From NCBI RefSeq assembly GCF_050003625.1, contig NC_134398.1:98931479-98995478 (forward strand): DNA of 64,000 nucleotides. The letters are read 5' to 3'. The position numbers and the translations under genes were made by a program. Under the pieces are notes generated by a model. It did not search any database and was not told the origin of the DNA. It saw nothing but the letters and a program-made list of their open reading frames with translations. Each line of letters opens with the position of its first letter. The stretch's first letter is position 1. Source of the DNA: Haematobia irritans. Taxonomy: Eukaryota > Arthropoda > Insecta > Diptera > Muscidae. Below, one piece after another: positions 30,486 to 40,600 of the stretch.

Positions 30486-33219
30486 ATGATGATACCGGAA
30501 ATAACAGAGACAAATATGAGAAATGTGCAAGATATCGAACACGCAGTGGCGCGGATTACTAAGGCCTTCAACATCTCACTGAAAGCTGCATGCCCTAGAA
30601 GGAAGGCAAGGGGGAAAAATCGACCACCATGGTGGTCTACGGAATTAAGTAATATGAGGAAATCCTGCAGGAGGCTCTTTAACAAGGCAAAGTCCACCAG
30701 AGCCCCTGAGGACTGGGACGCTTACAAGAAGAATCTGAGAGGATACAAGCGAGAACTGAGAAAGGCTCAGCATAACTCTTGGAATGATTACTGTAGCAGT
30801 ATTGAGAATACGTCCGAGGCTTCCAGACTACGGAAGGTTCTAGCATCCACCAACTCCGCTCCAGGTTTTATTAAAACATCGGAGGGCAATTGGACAACGT
30901 CCAGTGAGGAGACGCTGGAGGTACTATTGGACACACATTTTCCTGGAAATCAGACGGTTGAACCATGTACTGTTGCTCAGCGGTCCTTTCCTGTGGAGGA
31001 AATTGTATCGGAAACTAGAATAAGATGGGCGCTAAATAGCTTTGGACCCTTCAAATCCCCCGGACCTGATGGAATTACTCCGGCGGAGTTACAAGCAGTA
31101 ACTGACAAAATTATCCCCTGGTTGTCGGCGATATATAAAGGATGTATCAACTTATCATATATCCTAGGAAAGTGGAGGGAAACAAAAGTCGTTTTCATAC
31201 CTAAAGCGGGAAAAGCCTCTCACTCGAGGGCGAAGGATTTCCGACCAATCAGCTTATCCTCATTCCTACTTAAGACTCTGGAGAGGATGATAGATATTTA
31301 TCTTAGAACTAACATCGATTCAAGTTTGTTCTCGAAACGACAGCATGCATACTCGAAGGGCAGTTCTACTGAGACCGCACTACATGAACTAGTCAGCTTT
31401 ATTGAAAGCTCACTATCTGTCAAAGAATACACAATCGTGGCGTTTCTAGACATCGAAGGGGCGTTCAATAATGTCCATCCGAGCTCGATATTAAATGGAC
31501 TGACAACTCTGAATGTTGATCCATGTATACTCAGGCTGTTGGACGAACTGCTAATGAAGAGACGTATTTCAGCCACACTAGGACAAGCAAACATACAAAG
31601 GTATGTGAACAGAGGCACTCCCCAAGGAGGAGTTCTATCACCTCTTCTTTGGAATGTTGCTATAAATAACCTTCTGGTTACTGTAGAAAAAGAAAGGATA
31701 AAAGTGGTGGCATACGCAGATGATGTGGCTCTGGCAGCCAGGTGAAAATTCCCATCCACAATCAGAGATATTATTCAGAGGGCCCCCCGGATGACTGATA
31801 AATGGGCGAAAGATGGTCTTGAGGTAAATCCTGCAAAGACAGAATTAGTCATGTACTGCAAAGATCGCAAAACTCCCACGGTTAGGCCTATTTCCTTAGG
31901 GGGTATTGAAATTCCCTTTGGTGAGTGTGCAAAATACCTTGGCGTTATTTTGGACAGGAAGCTGAACTTTAAGCTTAATATTGAAGAAAGGGCGAGAAAA
32001 GTAACTGTAGCTTTGTACTCGTGCAAAAAGGCAATAGGAAAAAAGTGGGGACTAAAACCAAAAATTGTGCATTGGCTATACACGGCAGTGGTTAGACCTA
32101 TAATGCTATATGGTGTTGTAGTGTGGTGGCCGGCACTTCAGAAACCGACTTGTTTAGATAAAGTTCAGCGTATGGCGTGTTTGTGTATTTCAGGCGCATT
32201 CAGCAAGACAGGAACAAATTCCCTTTATGTCATGCTGCATCTATTGCCTTTAGACATTTTGGCCAAACAGTCAGCTGCAACAACGGCTGTGCGGTTGCGC
32301 GAGCTATCGTTGTGGTCGGAAAAAAGTTACGGTCACAGTTCGGTCCTCAAAATAATGCTAGATGTGCCTAACGTAGTGGATTACACTTTGGTGAGTCCAC
32401 TTTTCGACAAAAAGTTTGAGACTCTAATCCCCAACAGTAAGGCGTGGTGCACACAGACCCCGGGGAATAAAGAATATATAGATTTCTACACCGATGGCTC
32501 CAAATTGGATGGACAAGTGGGGTTCGGAGTATATTCTAATGATCTGGAACTTCGAATAGCGAAAAGATTACCTAATCACTGTAGTGTTTTTCAGGCTGAA
32601 ATATTAGCAATAAGAGAGGTAGCGAATTGGCTGAGAAGTAAAGTTCCAAAAAATTTGGGCATTAATATATACTCAGACAGTCAACCTGCAATAAAATCCT
32701 TGGACTCTGTGTTCCTCAACTCGAAAACGGCCATCGACTGCCGCAAATCTCTCAATGAGATGGCTGAGCAGTACAATATTCACCTAATATGGGTGCCTGG
32801 CCATAGGAACATACCGGGGAACTGCGAAGCGGATGAGTTGGCAAGGCTAGGAAGTACCTTACATATTCCAGGGGAACTAGAATTTGTTGGTATTGGTATT
32901 AAACCGCACACTAGTTATGCTAATGTTCTCGAGACGTCAGATATCACTCCTGATATCTGCTATAACGGGTCGCTGCCTGATAGGCGATTTTGCAAAAACT
33001 ATTGGCGCGAAGTATAATGACTATTGTATGAGCTGTCATGATGCGGAGGAAACAGAATCAATTAAACACTTCGTGTATAAGTGTCCTGCATTTTGTGTAA
33101 AGCGCAAGCAACTATTAGGAGCATATAGCTTCAGATTACTGGCGGATCTGGAAAACGTTAACTTAAGCAGTCTGCTAATGTTTTTCGAACAATCTGGTTG
33201 GTTCAGCGAAGAAAAATAA
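30317..33219 (+). pseudogene. LINE B ORF2: RT, RNase H and Cys motif
   Basis: Open from before 30486, it carries PRRKARGKNRPPWWSTELSN, GPFKSPGPDGITPAELQAV, FLDIEGAFNNVHPSSILNGL, GTPQGGVLSPLLWN and AYADDVALAAR. A TGA at 31743 follows, where copy A has a Gly codon. After a small frame change the frame from 31791 continues to RNase H (DFYTDGSKLDG, WVPGHRNIPGNCEADELAR). About 100 bp are deleted near 32888, which joins EFVG to a shifted frame; the cysteine motif region is then read at 32884-33219 (CMSCHDAEETESIKHFVYKC). It preserves the T missing from copy A near 30572. Confidence 0.9.
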
Positions 33220-33357
33220 TCGAGAAGGTTCAGCGGTTAAAACTAGAAGTGCCCATATGTAATAGGTACTTTTAGTTAATGTGGCATCACAATGGACTGA
33301 ATAGTCTAAGAGAGCCTGAATCTTAATCGGGCTGCAACTTTAACCTAACCTAACCTA

Positions 33358-33680
33358 GGCGATACCTTAGACTTAGCTTGAAGAATATTTATATAAATAC
33401 CATCTGATGCTATGCTATGGCCGTATATAACTGTAGCATAGGCAGTAGTGGATGCATCACAAAAACAATGGAGGTCAATAGTGGAATCGCTATTACAATG
33501 AATCCATCTAGGAATAACCAATCGAGAGAGTTGAGAGAGCGAACTTCTTGTTGCCTTAACCAACAATTTCTGATCTCAAGAGGAATCTCCTCATCCCAAT
33601 CGATACCATGTTCCCATAGCCGTTTAAAAAGCGATGTTGCTATTACAGTTGTTGGGGTAAGCCACCCCAAGTCTTGCCGA
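33358..33680 (-). pseudogene. BEL E2 RT thumb and RNase H start
   Basis: One frame reads LGWLTPTTVIATSLFKRLWE and GIDWDEEIPLEI, typical of the Peptidase_A17-type region after the BEL RT. A second frame reads VIPRWIHCNSDSTIDLHCFC then DASTTAYATVIYG, the RNase H opening with its Asp. A frameshift near 33570 separates them. The sequence stops at the LINE B tail (KSKVSP) and its partner is at 27487-27940. Confidence 0.85.
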
Positions 33681-33988
33681 TTCAGATAAAATCATTCTTT
33701 TAGAGACAAGTTAATTTTGATCCAAATTGACTGTAAACGAAAATGAATCTGAAAAGGAATTCCATTGAATACCGAGGGTCTTAACAACGTTGTCCCGAAG
33801 TCTCTCTGTCATTTTCTGGTATTTGTGCAAGTAATTCTTTTGAACTTGTTATCCACTTTTGTAGATTAAATCCACCATTTCTTAAAAGTGTACATAGATC
33901 TTTATACAAAGACAATGCATCATCGAAAAATTAATGTCGTCGACATAAGTCTTCAATCAAAATCTTTGCTGCCTTGGTATAGGTTTGT
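33681..33988 (-). other. Decayed RT part of BEL E2
   Basis: This stretch sits where the RT palm with YVDD and the region to the thumb would be. I can follow only scattered pieces (for example SESARLG near 33690), and no catalytic YVDD motif is legible. No other feature is seen. Confidence 0.5.
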
Positions 33989-34489
33989 TCAAAGTCTTTT
34001 GCAAGTTGCCATAAAACACGAATGGCGAGAAAGGGAGCGGGAGCAGTATGTTACAGTGTTTAATTCATAAATACCAATCTCCTCATGTGGATTGAAGCGC
34101 CAAAGAATCTGTTGAAACTTTCTGTGCTCCTGGTAAACATCAATTTGTCGGACCATTTTCTCAATATCCGAGCAAAAAACAATCCTGTGTCTCCTCCATT
34201 TAGTCATGATACCTGGAAGGTCATTCTGGAGGACAGGACCTGGAGATAATTCTGCATTTAGGGACTTATTATCTCCTGTGTTGCTGCTGCCATCAAAAAC
34301 AACTCTCAGTTTCGTTGTGCTACTGTTTTCTTTCAGTACACTGTGATGAGGCAAAAAGTAAGAGTTCTTGCGAACGTCTTTCGCATAAACACCAACTTTG
34401 GTCATATGCCCCGAGCAATCGAGCATGAAATTTCTGTATCTCTCATAATACAGGGGTTTCTTCAAAAATGACATTTCCAATTGCCTCAA
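33989..34489 (-). pseudogene. BEL E2 RT, N-terminal part
   Basis: It reads KKPLYYERYRNFMLDCSGHM, YFLPHHSVLKENSSTTKLRV, VFDGSSNTGDNKSLNAELSP, then DIEKMVRQIDVYQEHRKFQQ and LWRFNPHEEIGIYELNTVTY. These align with the intact BEL ORF near 39780-40170 (YLPHHPIVGKKLRIVFDGSF; DIVKMFRQIWVAEKHRNFQR). After VTYC the frame is lost (SRSLSRHSCF), so the Gly-Thr-rich palm segment is broken. Confidence 0.87.
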
Positions 34490-34572
34490 TCGGCGAAAAG
34501 CGTTGAAAACATTATTATGAATGCCAGGACCAAACCCATCAGGACAGATCGAAATGGTAGGCTAACCATATA

Positions 34573-35480
34573 TCAGCCATCTCTATTTCTCGTGCTGGTA
34601 GCCCTGAAGTGGTTCTCACAAGCTAGTTCGTCATTAGAAAGTTTCCTCCTTAGAGGTATTTCTTCCTGTTCCCAGAAAGATTTCAAAATACTTTCCAAAT
34701 TAACATTATGTATGTCAATTTTATTGGAAGTTTCAGTATTATTCGGTCCCGAAAACACCCATCCAAAATGGAAGAATAAATCATTATGAATAAAAGATTC
34801 CGTCGGAATCTTTATTTTGGAGCAGATGTCTGGTCCAAGAATCAGTTCTATGGAATCAGAATTATAAAAAAAGGTCAGCCAGACTCTCGATTTCAACATT
34901 AGGAAGAGAAATGTCCCTAGATGATGGGTCTGGAGTGTATGAGGAAAGATTTGGCAATACCAGAGCTGTACAAGATAGTTTCCGTGTGTACAAGTCCAGT
35001 TCCACGGAAAACCTAGACAAATTCTCACTACCTTGTCTACTCCGACAACTTTACAATGAGACTTAAATCTCCCAAGGCCCATCAGCTGGACCGCAGATTA
35101 CGAAATAAGACTGCCCTGTGATCCAGGGTCTAACAAAGCTCTCAATGAAAATGTGCCACTTTGAGTCAACACATTTAGCCTTATCGTATAAAGTAAGAAA
35201 GTATGAAAAGTTTGCGCCGCACGAGATGTAACACGACAAGTAGAAGGTCCATCCACACCAACGCCAGAAGCGTCCGTCGCCCGTACAAACTCTTCTGGAT
35301 GAAGCATTGTATGGTGGGATTTCTTGCACGTCATACATCGAAAAAGAAATTTACAATTGTTGTGGTCATGTCCGGCCATAAGACAATTGTGGCAAATATC
35401 TTTGTCATTCAGAAAATTGATTTTATTGTTTAGCGATAAAGCTAAAAATTTGAAGCATTTGGAAAGATTATGCGGGTATT
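34573..35480 (-). pseudogene. BEL E2 zinc knuckles and protease region
   Basis: The gag end is visible from about 35480: a first knuckle with its leading cysteine turned into a stop (EYPHNLSKC), then KDICHNCLMAGHDHNNC and FRCMTCKKSHHTMLH. Protease follows with RALLDPGSQGSLIS, where BEL proteases have D[ST][GA], so the catalytic triplet is changed to DPG. The frame from 35082 continues the protease-like DUF1758 region to FSFGWVFSGPNN and the linker to RT (SFWEQEEIPLRRKLSNDE). Several frame changes make it inactive. Confidence 0.8.
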
Positions 35481-35650
35481 CTCAAACAATGGAAGTTTTC
35501 TTAGAAATCTTACCAACATTACATGAGGCCTTACCGTTCCCACACACTATTCCCCGTATCAAAAATATTTCCCTTGAAAGTAAGGTATTTTACAGAAAAT
35601 TCAAAGTCCTCGTCAATATAACATACGTAACATGAGTAGGGTCCAAAGAT

Positions 35651-36398
35651 TAATCACGCACGGTTCGAATAATCGTCTCATGCTGAGCTTCGAATCTATT
35701 GAAGACATCCTCTAGCCGTTGGGCCAATGCAGTCACGTAGCTAAAGCGGACCTTAGACGGTCGGATAAACACTCCGACAGAGGTTCGTCTATTTGTTGTG
35801 TGTTCGTTCAAGTTTTGCCCTTACACTGCACGAACAAATGTGATGACAACATGAAAAAATAAGAAGAAGCATAAACAAACAATGAAGTTGTACGAAGATT
35901 TATGGGTGAAACCATTTTTTACTGAAAAACTGGAAGAAGATAATAAAAAAAATCCTGGTATATGTGTAAAAACAATGATTCCTGAAGTAATCCACATTTA
36001 ATATATTACAAATTACTTGAATTTCAAAATTCTTGTCGCCTGGTTTCCCATTGATTGGAAGTGGAATTTTTCCACGTTTTTGCCACAATACTGGTTTAGA
36101 TTTATATATTTCTTTAATTTTCAACCAGAATTGGCGATCCATCATTAATTTCATTGCATAAATCTTTGATAATGTTTGTCGAACATCCCCTTACACTCAA
36201 TGATTTGTACCACCCAACCAGAAAAAATCAAAGTTGTTTTGATTTTATGCCAACACGTCCCCGCGACAGCCGAACACCACCTTATACAATCGGATTTGTC
36301 GCCGCAACGTGTTGTGTCGCAGGGTTTATCCGACCGTATAAGGTGCCCTTAAGTGTCTTTTCAAACGAAGTATTGGCATCAAAACGTGTCTCATATTT
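35651..36398. other. Unassigned stretch with an inverted repeat
   Basis: TTTATCCGACCGTMTAAGGT occurs on the minus strand at about 35740-35762 and on the plus strand at about 36334-36353, with related sequence around each. These could be ends of an unrecognised DNA element. A short minus-strand frame at 35810-35652 reads YVTALAQRLEDVFNRFEAQH before a stop and could be BEL gag or something else. A minus frame at 36154-35900 (DRQFWLKIKEIYKSKPVLWQ) is faintly MADF-like, which I do not rely on. Confidence 0.4.
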
Positions 36399-36423
36399 AA
36401 TACCTACAATTTGGTATACCACA
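36399..36423 (+). repeat. Left remnant of the 166-bp satellite
   Basis: AATACCTACAATTTGGTATA followed by CCACA matches the end of the satellite monomers (compare 43745-43769). It shows that BEL E3 inserted close to the left edge of the array. Confidence 0.85.
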
Positions 36424-36676
36424 TGTTGATGAATGGATGAACACTACCTTTATTTTGCATCATTTGTCCTTTTTTTGTATTTCGTACCTTTTACTTATTT
36501 TCCATCACTGTATTTTCTTTTCTGTCATCTCAGTTCTTTTTTGTATTTTTATTTAGTCAGACAAATTTATTCAAGTAGATCGGTCAAGTCAAATACAGTC
36601 CACTAAGGCAAATAAACTCCGCTGTCATTATTTCGAAAGGTTTTAGTTGGGGTTTATCGAGACAAATTCATAAACA
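36424..36676 (+). repeat. BEL E3 5' LTR
   Basis: It starts TGTTGATGAATGGATGAACA and ends AAATTCATAAACA. It is 253 bp and apparently identical to 42848-43100. A TATA-like element is not obvious; AATAAA occurs in GGCAAATAAACTCC near the end. Confidence 0.95.
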
Positions 36677-37680
36677 TTTTTTGGTCCTTCTGGAGTCGGA
36701 TCGCGATTTTTAGACATTCGCAAAATCGGTATTTATGGTCTTACGTGTGAAAAGAAGGAATTTGTCATAGTGATCGATTTTTAAACAATGTGAATTGTGA
36801 AATACATATTGACGTAAATATGTACGAAAAATTGTGTTCGTCGAACAAATAGTCAGTCTGACAAAAGGATGATGCAATATTGTGAAATTGTTTGTATATA
36901 CACTGTACACGAGTGACGGGCATATACGTGAAAGCCTCGGTACAAGACATACTTAATCGGTATACATACATACAAATAAATCGTTTGGTTGCATGAGAAG
37001 ATCTGTTGTGAATGTGTTTAAGAAATCTATGTTAGCCATACATACATGCATTTGTAATGAGAGTGAAAAATAAGGGTTGTTTGTCAGCTACATGTTTCGT
37101 GCGTACAATCGTTCATATACATATGTACATGTTCTAATGTCTCTCAGAATTACCAAAGTTTAACGACAGATCTACATACGTAAATAAAAGCGAAGAAGGA
37201 AAAAGAGTGATTGAGAGCATTAACGTCGTGAATTGTTGTTGTTGAAGGAATACGTTGGATTTGAAATTTGTGTTTTGCCTAATTTGTGTTGAGCTTGTTG
37301 TTGTGTCTTCGCCTTTGCTATTACTCGTTGTTTGTGTTTGTAATATATGTATACTGTTGCCATAAGAAAAAATTCGTTATTTTGAAATTGTATGAATGTA
37401 TGTGTGTTGTTTACGTCGTAAACTGGAACAATCGGTTGGTGAACGAGTCGTGTGTGTGATTGGTTGCCATATGACTACGATTATGTGCGTGTATTGATTT
37501 ATAAGGCAGCTAGTGGATATTTCGGCAACATTTGAATGGTATTTGCAACATTTGAACATTGGCAACATTGAATTGGTTGCATGATTTTAACGTATTTATG
37601 TTGAATTTCGATTGTCAATATTCTTTGCATAAACACTGCTGTGAAAAACTGTAAGTACATTCATTTTGATTTGATTTATT
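36677..37680 (+). other. BEL E3 leader with candidate primer binding site
   Basis: Five bases after the LTR, TGGTCCTTCTGGAGTCGG (36682-36699) begins with TGG and is the best PBS candidate; I do not name the tRNA. The remaining kilobase is non-coding, AT-rich and full of short upstream ATGs. ACTGTAAGTAC near 37648 looks like a splice donor, but no matching acceptor was pursued. Confidence 0.65.
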
Positions 37681-40600
37681 ATGGCTGATGAAATGAACGT
37701 GGTTTTGAAGAACATTCGTGTTCTTAAGGCATCATTGACACGAGCTCATACATTTGCGAATGAACCTATCGACAATTTGACCGTTGAGGATTTGAACGTA
37801 CGTATTTCACGATTAGACAATTTGTGGGTAAAATTTGAAGAATGGACTACAAGACTTTATGATTATGAGGAAATTGACGGATATACATGTCCAGATCAGG
37901 ATATCGCAACATACGAGGAGAAATACCTTTCGACGAAAGGAAGATTTGAGACATTGAAACGTTCCTTAGGTCCTAGGGAATCTACGCCTAATTTAAATGA
38001 TGCATTTTCGCGATTTGCTGATCAACAGTCGTCCATACTTCAACGAGTAGCAGAGGTTCCATCGCAGTCGAGAGGTGAATTACCGAAGATTAGAATTGAA
38101 CCATTTACTGGTAACTACAAGGATTGGTGCGCTTTTAAAGATTTATTTTCATCTACAATTGGGTCAAGAACCGATTTATCAGACGTTCAGAAATTTCATT
38201 ATTTGACTTCGCTTTTACGAGATGATGCTTCTAGGCTTATTCGACATCTGCAGGTTTCTGACGCATCGTATTCTATCGCCTGGGAACGGCTTGAGGAACG
38301 ATATGATCGACCACGGCACATTGTTACGTCGTACATTGAAACTTTTATGAGTTTGAAGCCAGCCAAAGAAGAGGATCCTGTGGGTCTACGCAAGATATCA
38401 GATACAACTCATGAAGTCATACGAGGTTTAGACGCAATCGGAAAGAATGGCAGAGATCCATGGTTGTTGCATCTATTGAGTGGGAAATTGGATGCCGAGA
38501 CGCGTAGAAGATGGTTTGAGCATAGTCGCGATGAGGCAGATCCAACTGTAGGCATATTTTTGAAATTCCTGGATCAACGTTGTGAGCAACTTGAACTTGG
38601 ATCGAAGAGGCATAAACAGCATGGTGGTAGACAACAATCAATGACAACAATGGTAGCTACGGGTGATTCTAGAAGTTGTTTTAAATGTTCTGCTAGCGAC
38701 CATCTACTGCATAAATGTCCACAGTTTTTATCACTATCGATAGATCAGCGTCGTTCATTTGTACGAGTTGGAAATTTATGTTTCAATTGTTTGGGGAAGG
38801 GACATACCGCTAATGCTTGTAGCTCGAACAACAGGTGCAAGACATGCAAACGTAAGCATCATTCACTGACTCATCAGGAGGAGGCTGTTGATAGTCCTTC
38901 ATCATCTAGGGATGCAGCTGTGGCGGATAGACATGTATCTCTCAGTTCAGTTCCGGAATCATTTGCAGCAGGAACTCGCTCTGTCAGAGGACTGAGTCAT
39001 ATTTTGCCAACAGCTCTGGTTGAAGTTCGAAATCACAAGGGTGAATATGTACCGTGTCGCGTATTATTGGATACAGCATCTGAACTTTCTTATATCACAG
39101 AGAACTTTTTGAAGAAAACCGGAATTTCAAGACAACCTTCTCGAATATCACTTTCTGGTATATCATCGATTAAGGCTGATACGACCAATGGACATTGCTT
39201 CATTCAGATGCGATCAAGAGTTATGGATAAGACAATAGATGCACGAGTCCATGTTTTGAACAAGATAACCTCGAATATGCCAAGATTTATGCTCGAAAGG
39301 TCTCTGTTAGATAGATTCGCTAATGTTAAACTTGCTGATCCTGCTTTTAATAGACCAAGCGAAGTGGATATTCTAATTGGAGCAGGATATGTATGGGATA
39401 TCTTCACCATGGATAAGATACGGGATCAACATGACAACATTGTGGCAGTATCGTCTATATTTGGCTGGATTGTGACCGGTGTGGCTTATTCGGAACAACA
39501 GGCAGCTGCTACCTCCATGGTATCGTTGGTAGACGTCGATGACCTATTACGGTCATTTTGGGAAATCGAAGAGAATTTTATTTCGCCATCGGCGGATGAA
39601 CCGTTCCACGTCGTGGAAGAACATTTTAGAACAACCCATGGCCGAGCCTCGGATGGGAAATACGTGGTGGAGCTTCCGTTTGTCAACGAGGAGCCAGCAT
39701 TTGCAGATACGTTATCAGGAGCTATGACACGTTTCCGTGCCACGGAAAGACGACTTGAAAAGGATTTGAATCTGAAGAAGCAATACACGAATTTTATGAA
39801 TGAATACAAAAGCCTTGGTCATATGAGAGAATTGTCAGAGAATGAGATCAATGTTACAGACGGGAGAATCTTCTATCTTCCACATCATCCCATTGTGGGT
39901 AAGAAGCTTAGAATTGTATTTGACGGGTCATTCAAGGACTCTACTGGACACTCGTTGAATAGCAAGTTACATATTGGGTCTCCAATACAAAGGAATCTCT
40001 TTGCAGTCTGCTTGAGATTTAGATTTCATCGATACGTATTTACGGCTGACATAGTCAAGATGTTCCGGCAAATTTGGGTTGCGGAAAAACATCGGAATTT
40101 TCAAAGAATTGTATGGAGGGAAGATTCGAAAGAGAAGCTTCGACATTTTGAGCTTTGTACGGTGACTTATGGCACAGCCTGTGCACCTTTTTTGGCAGTC
40201 AGAGTTCTGCAACAGATTGCTGAGGATTATCGAGATACGCACCCGAATGCATCACGAATACTTATGGAGGATTTTTACGTCGACGACGTACTCACAGGTG
40301 CGTCATCAGAAATAACTTTGCAACAATATCGTGATGAATTGGTTGATTTATTTTCGAAATGCGGATTGGAATTAGGAAAATGGGTTTCTAATTCACCGAA
40401 GATCAAGGAACAAGCTAGCGATAATGAAAACGATTTTTTACGACTTGATTCGGATTTGACAAAGGTTCTTGGAATTTATTGGGATTCCGAAGACTTTATA
40501 TTCTACAGAGTTCGGTTGAATAGTTCCAGTCTGGCGACTAAACGTATGGTTCTATCAGATGTCGCACGCGTCTTCGATCCTCTTGGACTGGTGTCACCAG

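Larger units (their letters stand above)
27941..33357 (+). mobile_element. LOA-like LINE, copy B, 5' truncated and broken
   Basis: This is the same family as copy A, on the plus strand inside BEL E2. The 5' end is within ORF1 and starts with a 19-bp tandem duplication of LINE sequence, TTTGGGCAATGACCAAGAA (27941-27959) followed by its near-copy (27960-27978). The 3' end is TTTAACCTAACCTAACCTAG at about 33357. No clear target duplication was found, and a few BEL codons are missing at the junction. LINE C is nested at 29605-30307. Confidence 0.9.
25638..35650 (-). mobile_element. BEL/Pao element E2, split by LINE B, 5' truncated
   Basis: This is a minus-strand relative of E1: 3' LTR (25638-26218), polypurine tract GAGGGGGAGAA, integrase, RNase H, then LINE B, then RT, protease and the end of gag (to about 35480, perhaps 35650). 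The 5' LTR and most of gag are missing. It faces E1 tail to tail, with the two LTRs separated only by the gypsy solo LTR. All domains carry frameshifts or stops. Confidence 0.85.

Noticed and set aside
35900..36154. Minus frame DRQFWLKIKEIYKSKPVLWQ as a MADF domain gene
   Set aside because: Similarity is faint, the frame is short and ends in a low-complexity tail; not enough to name.
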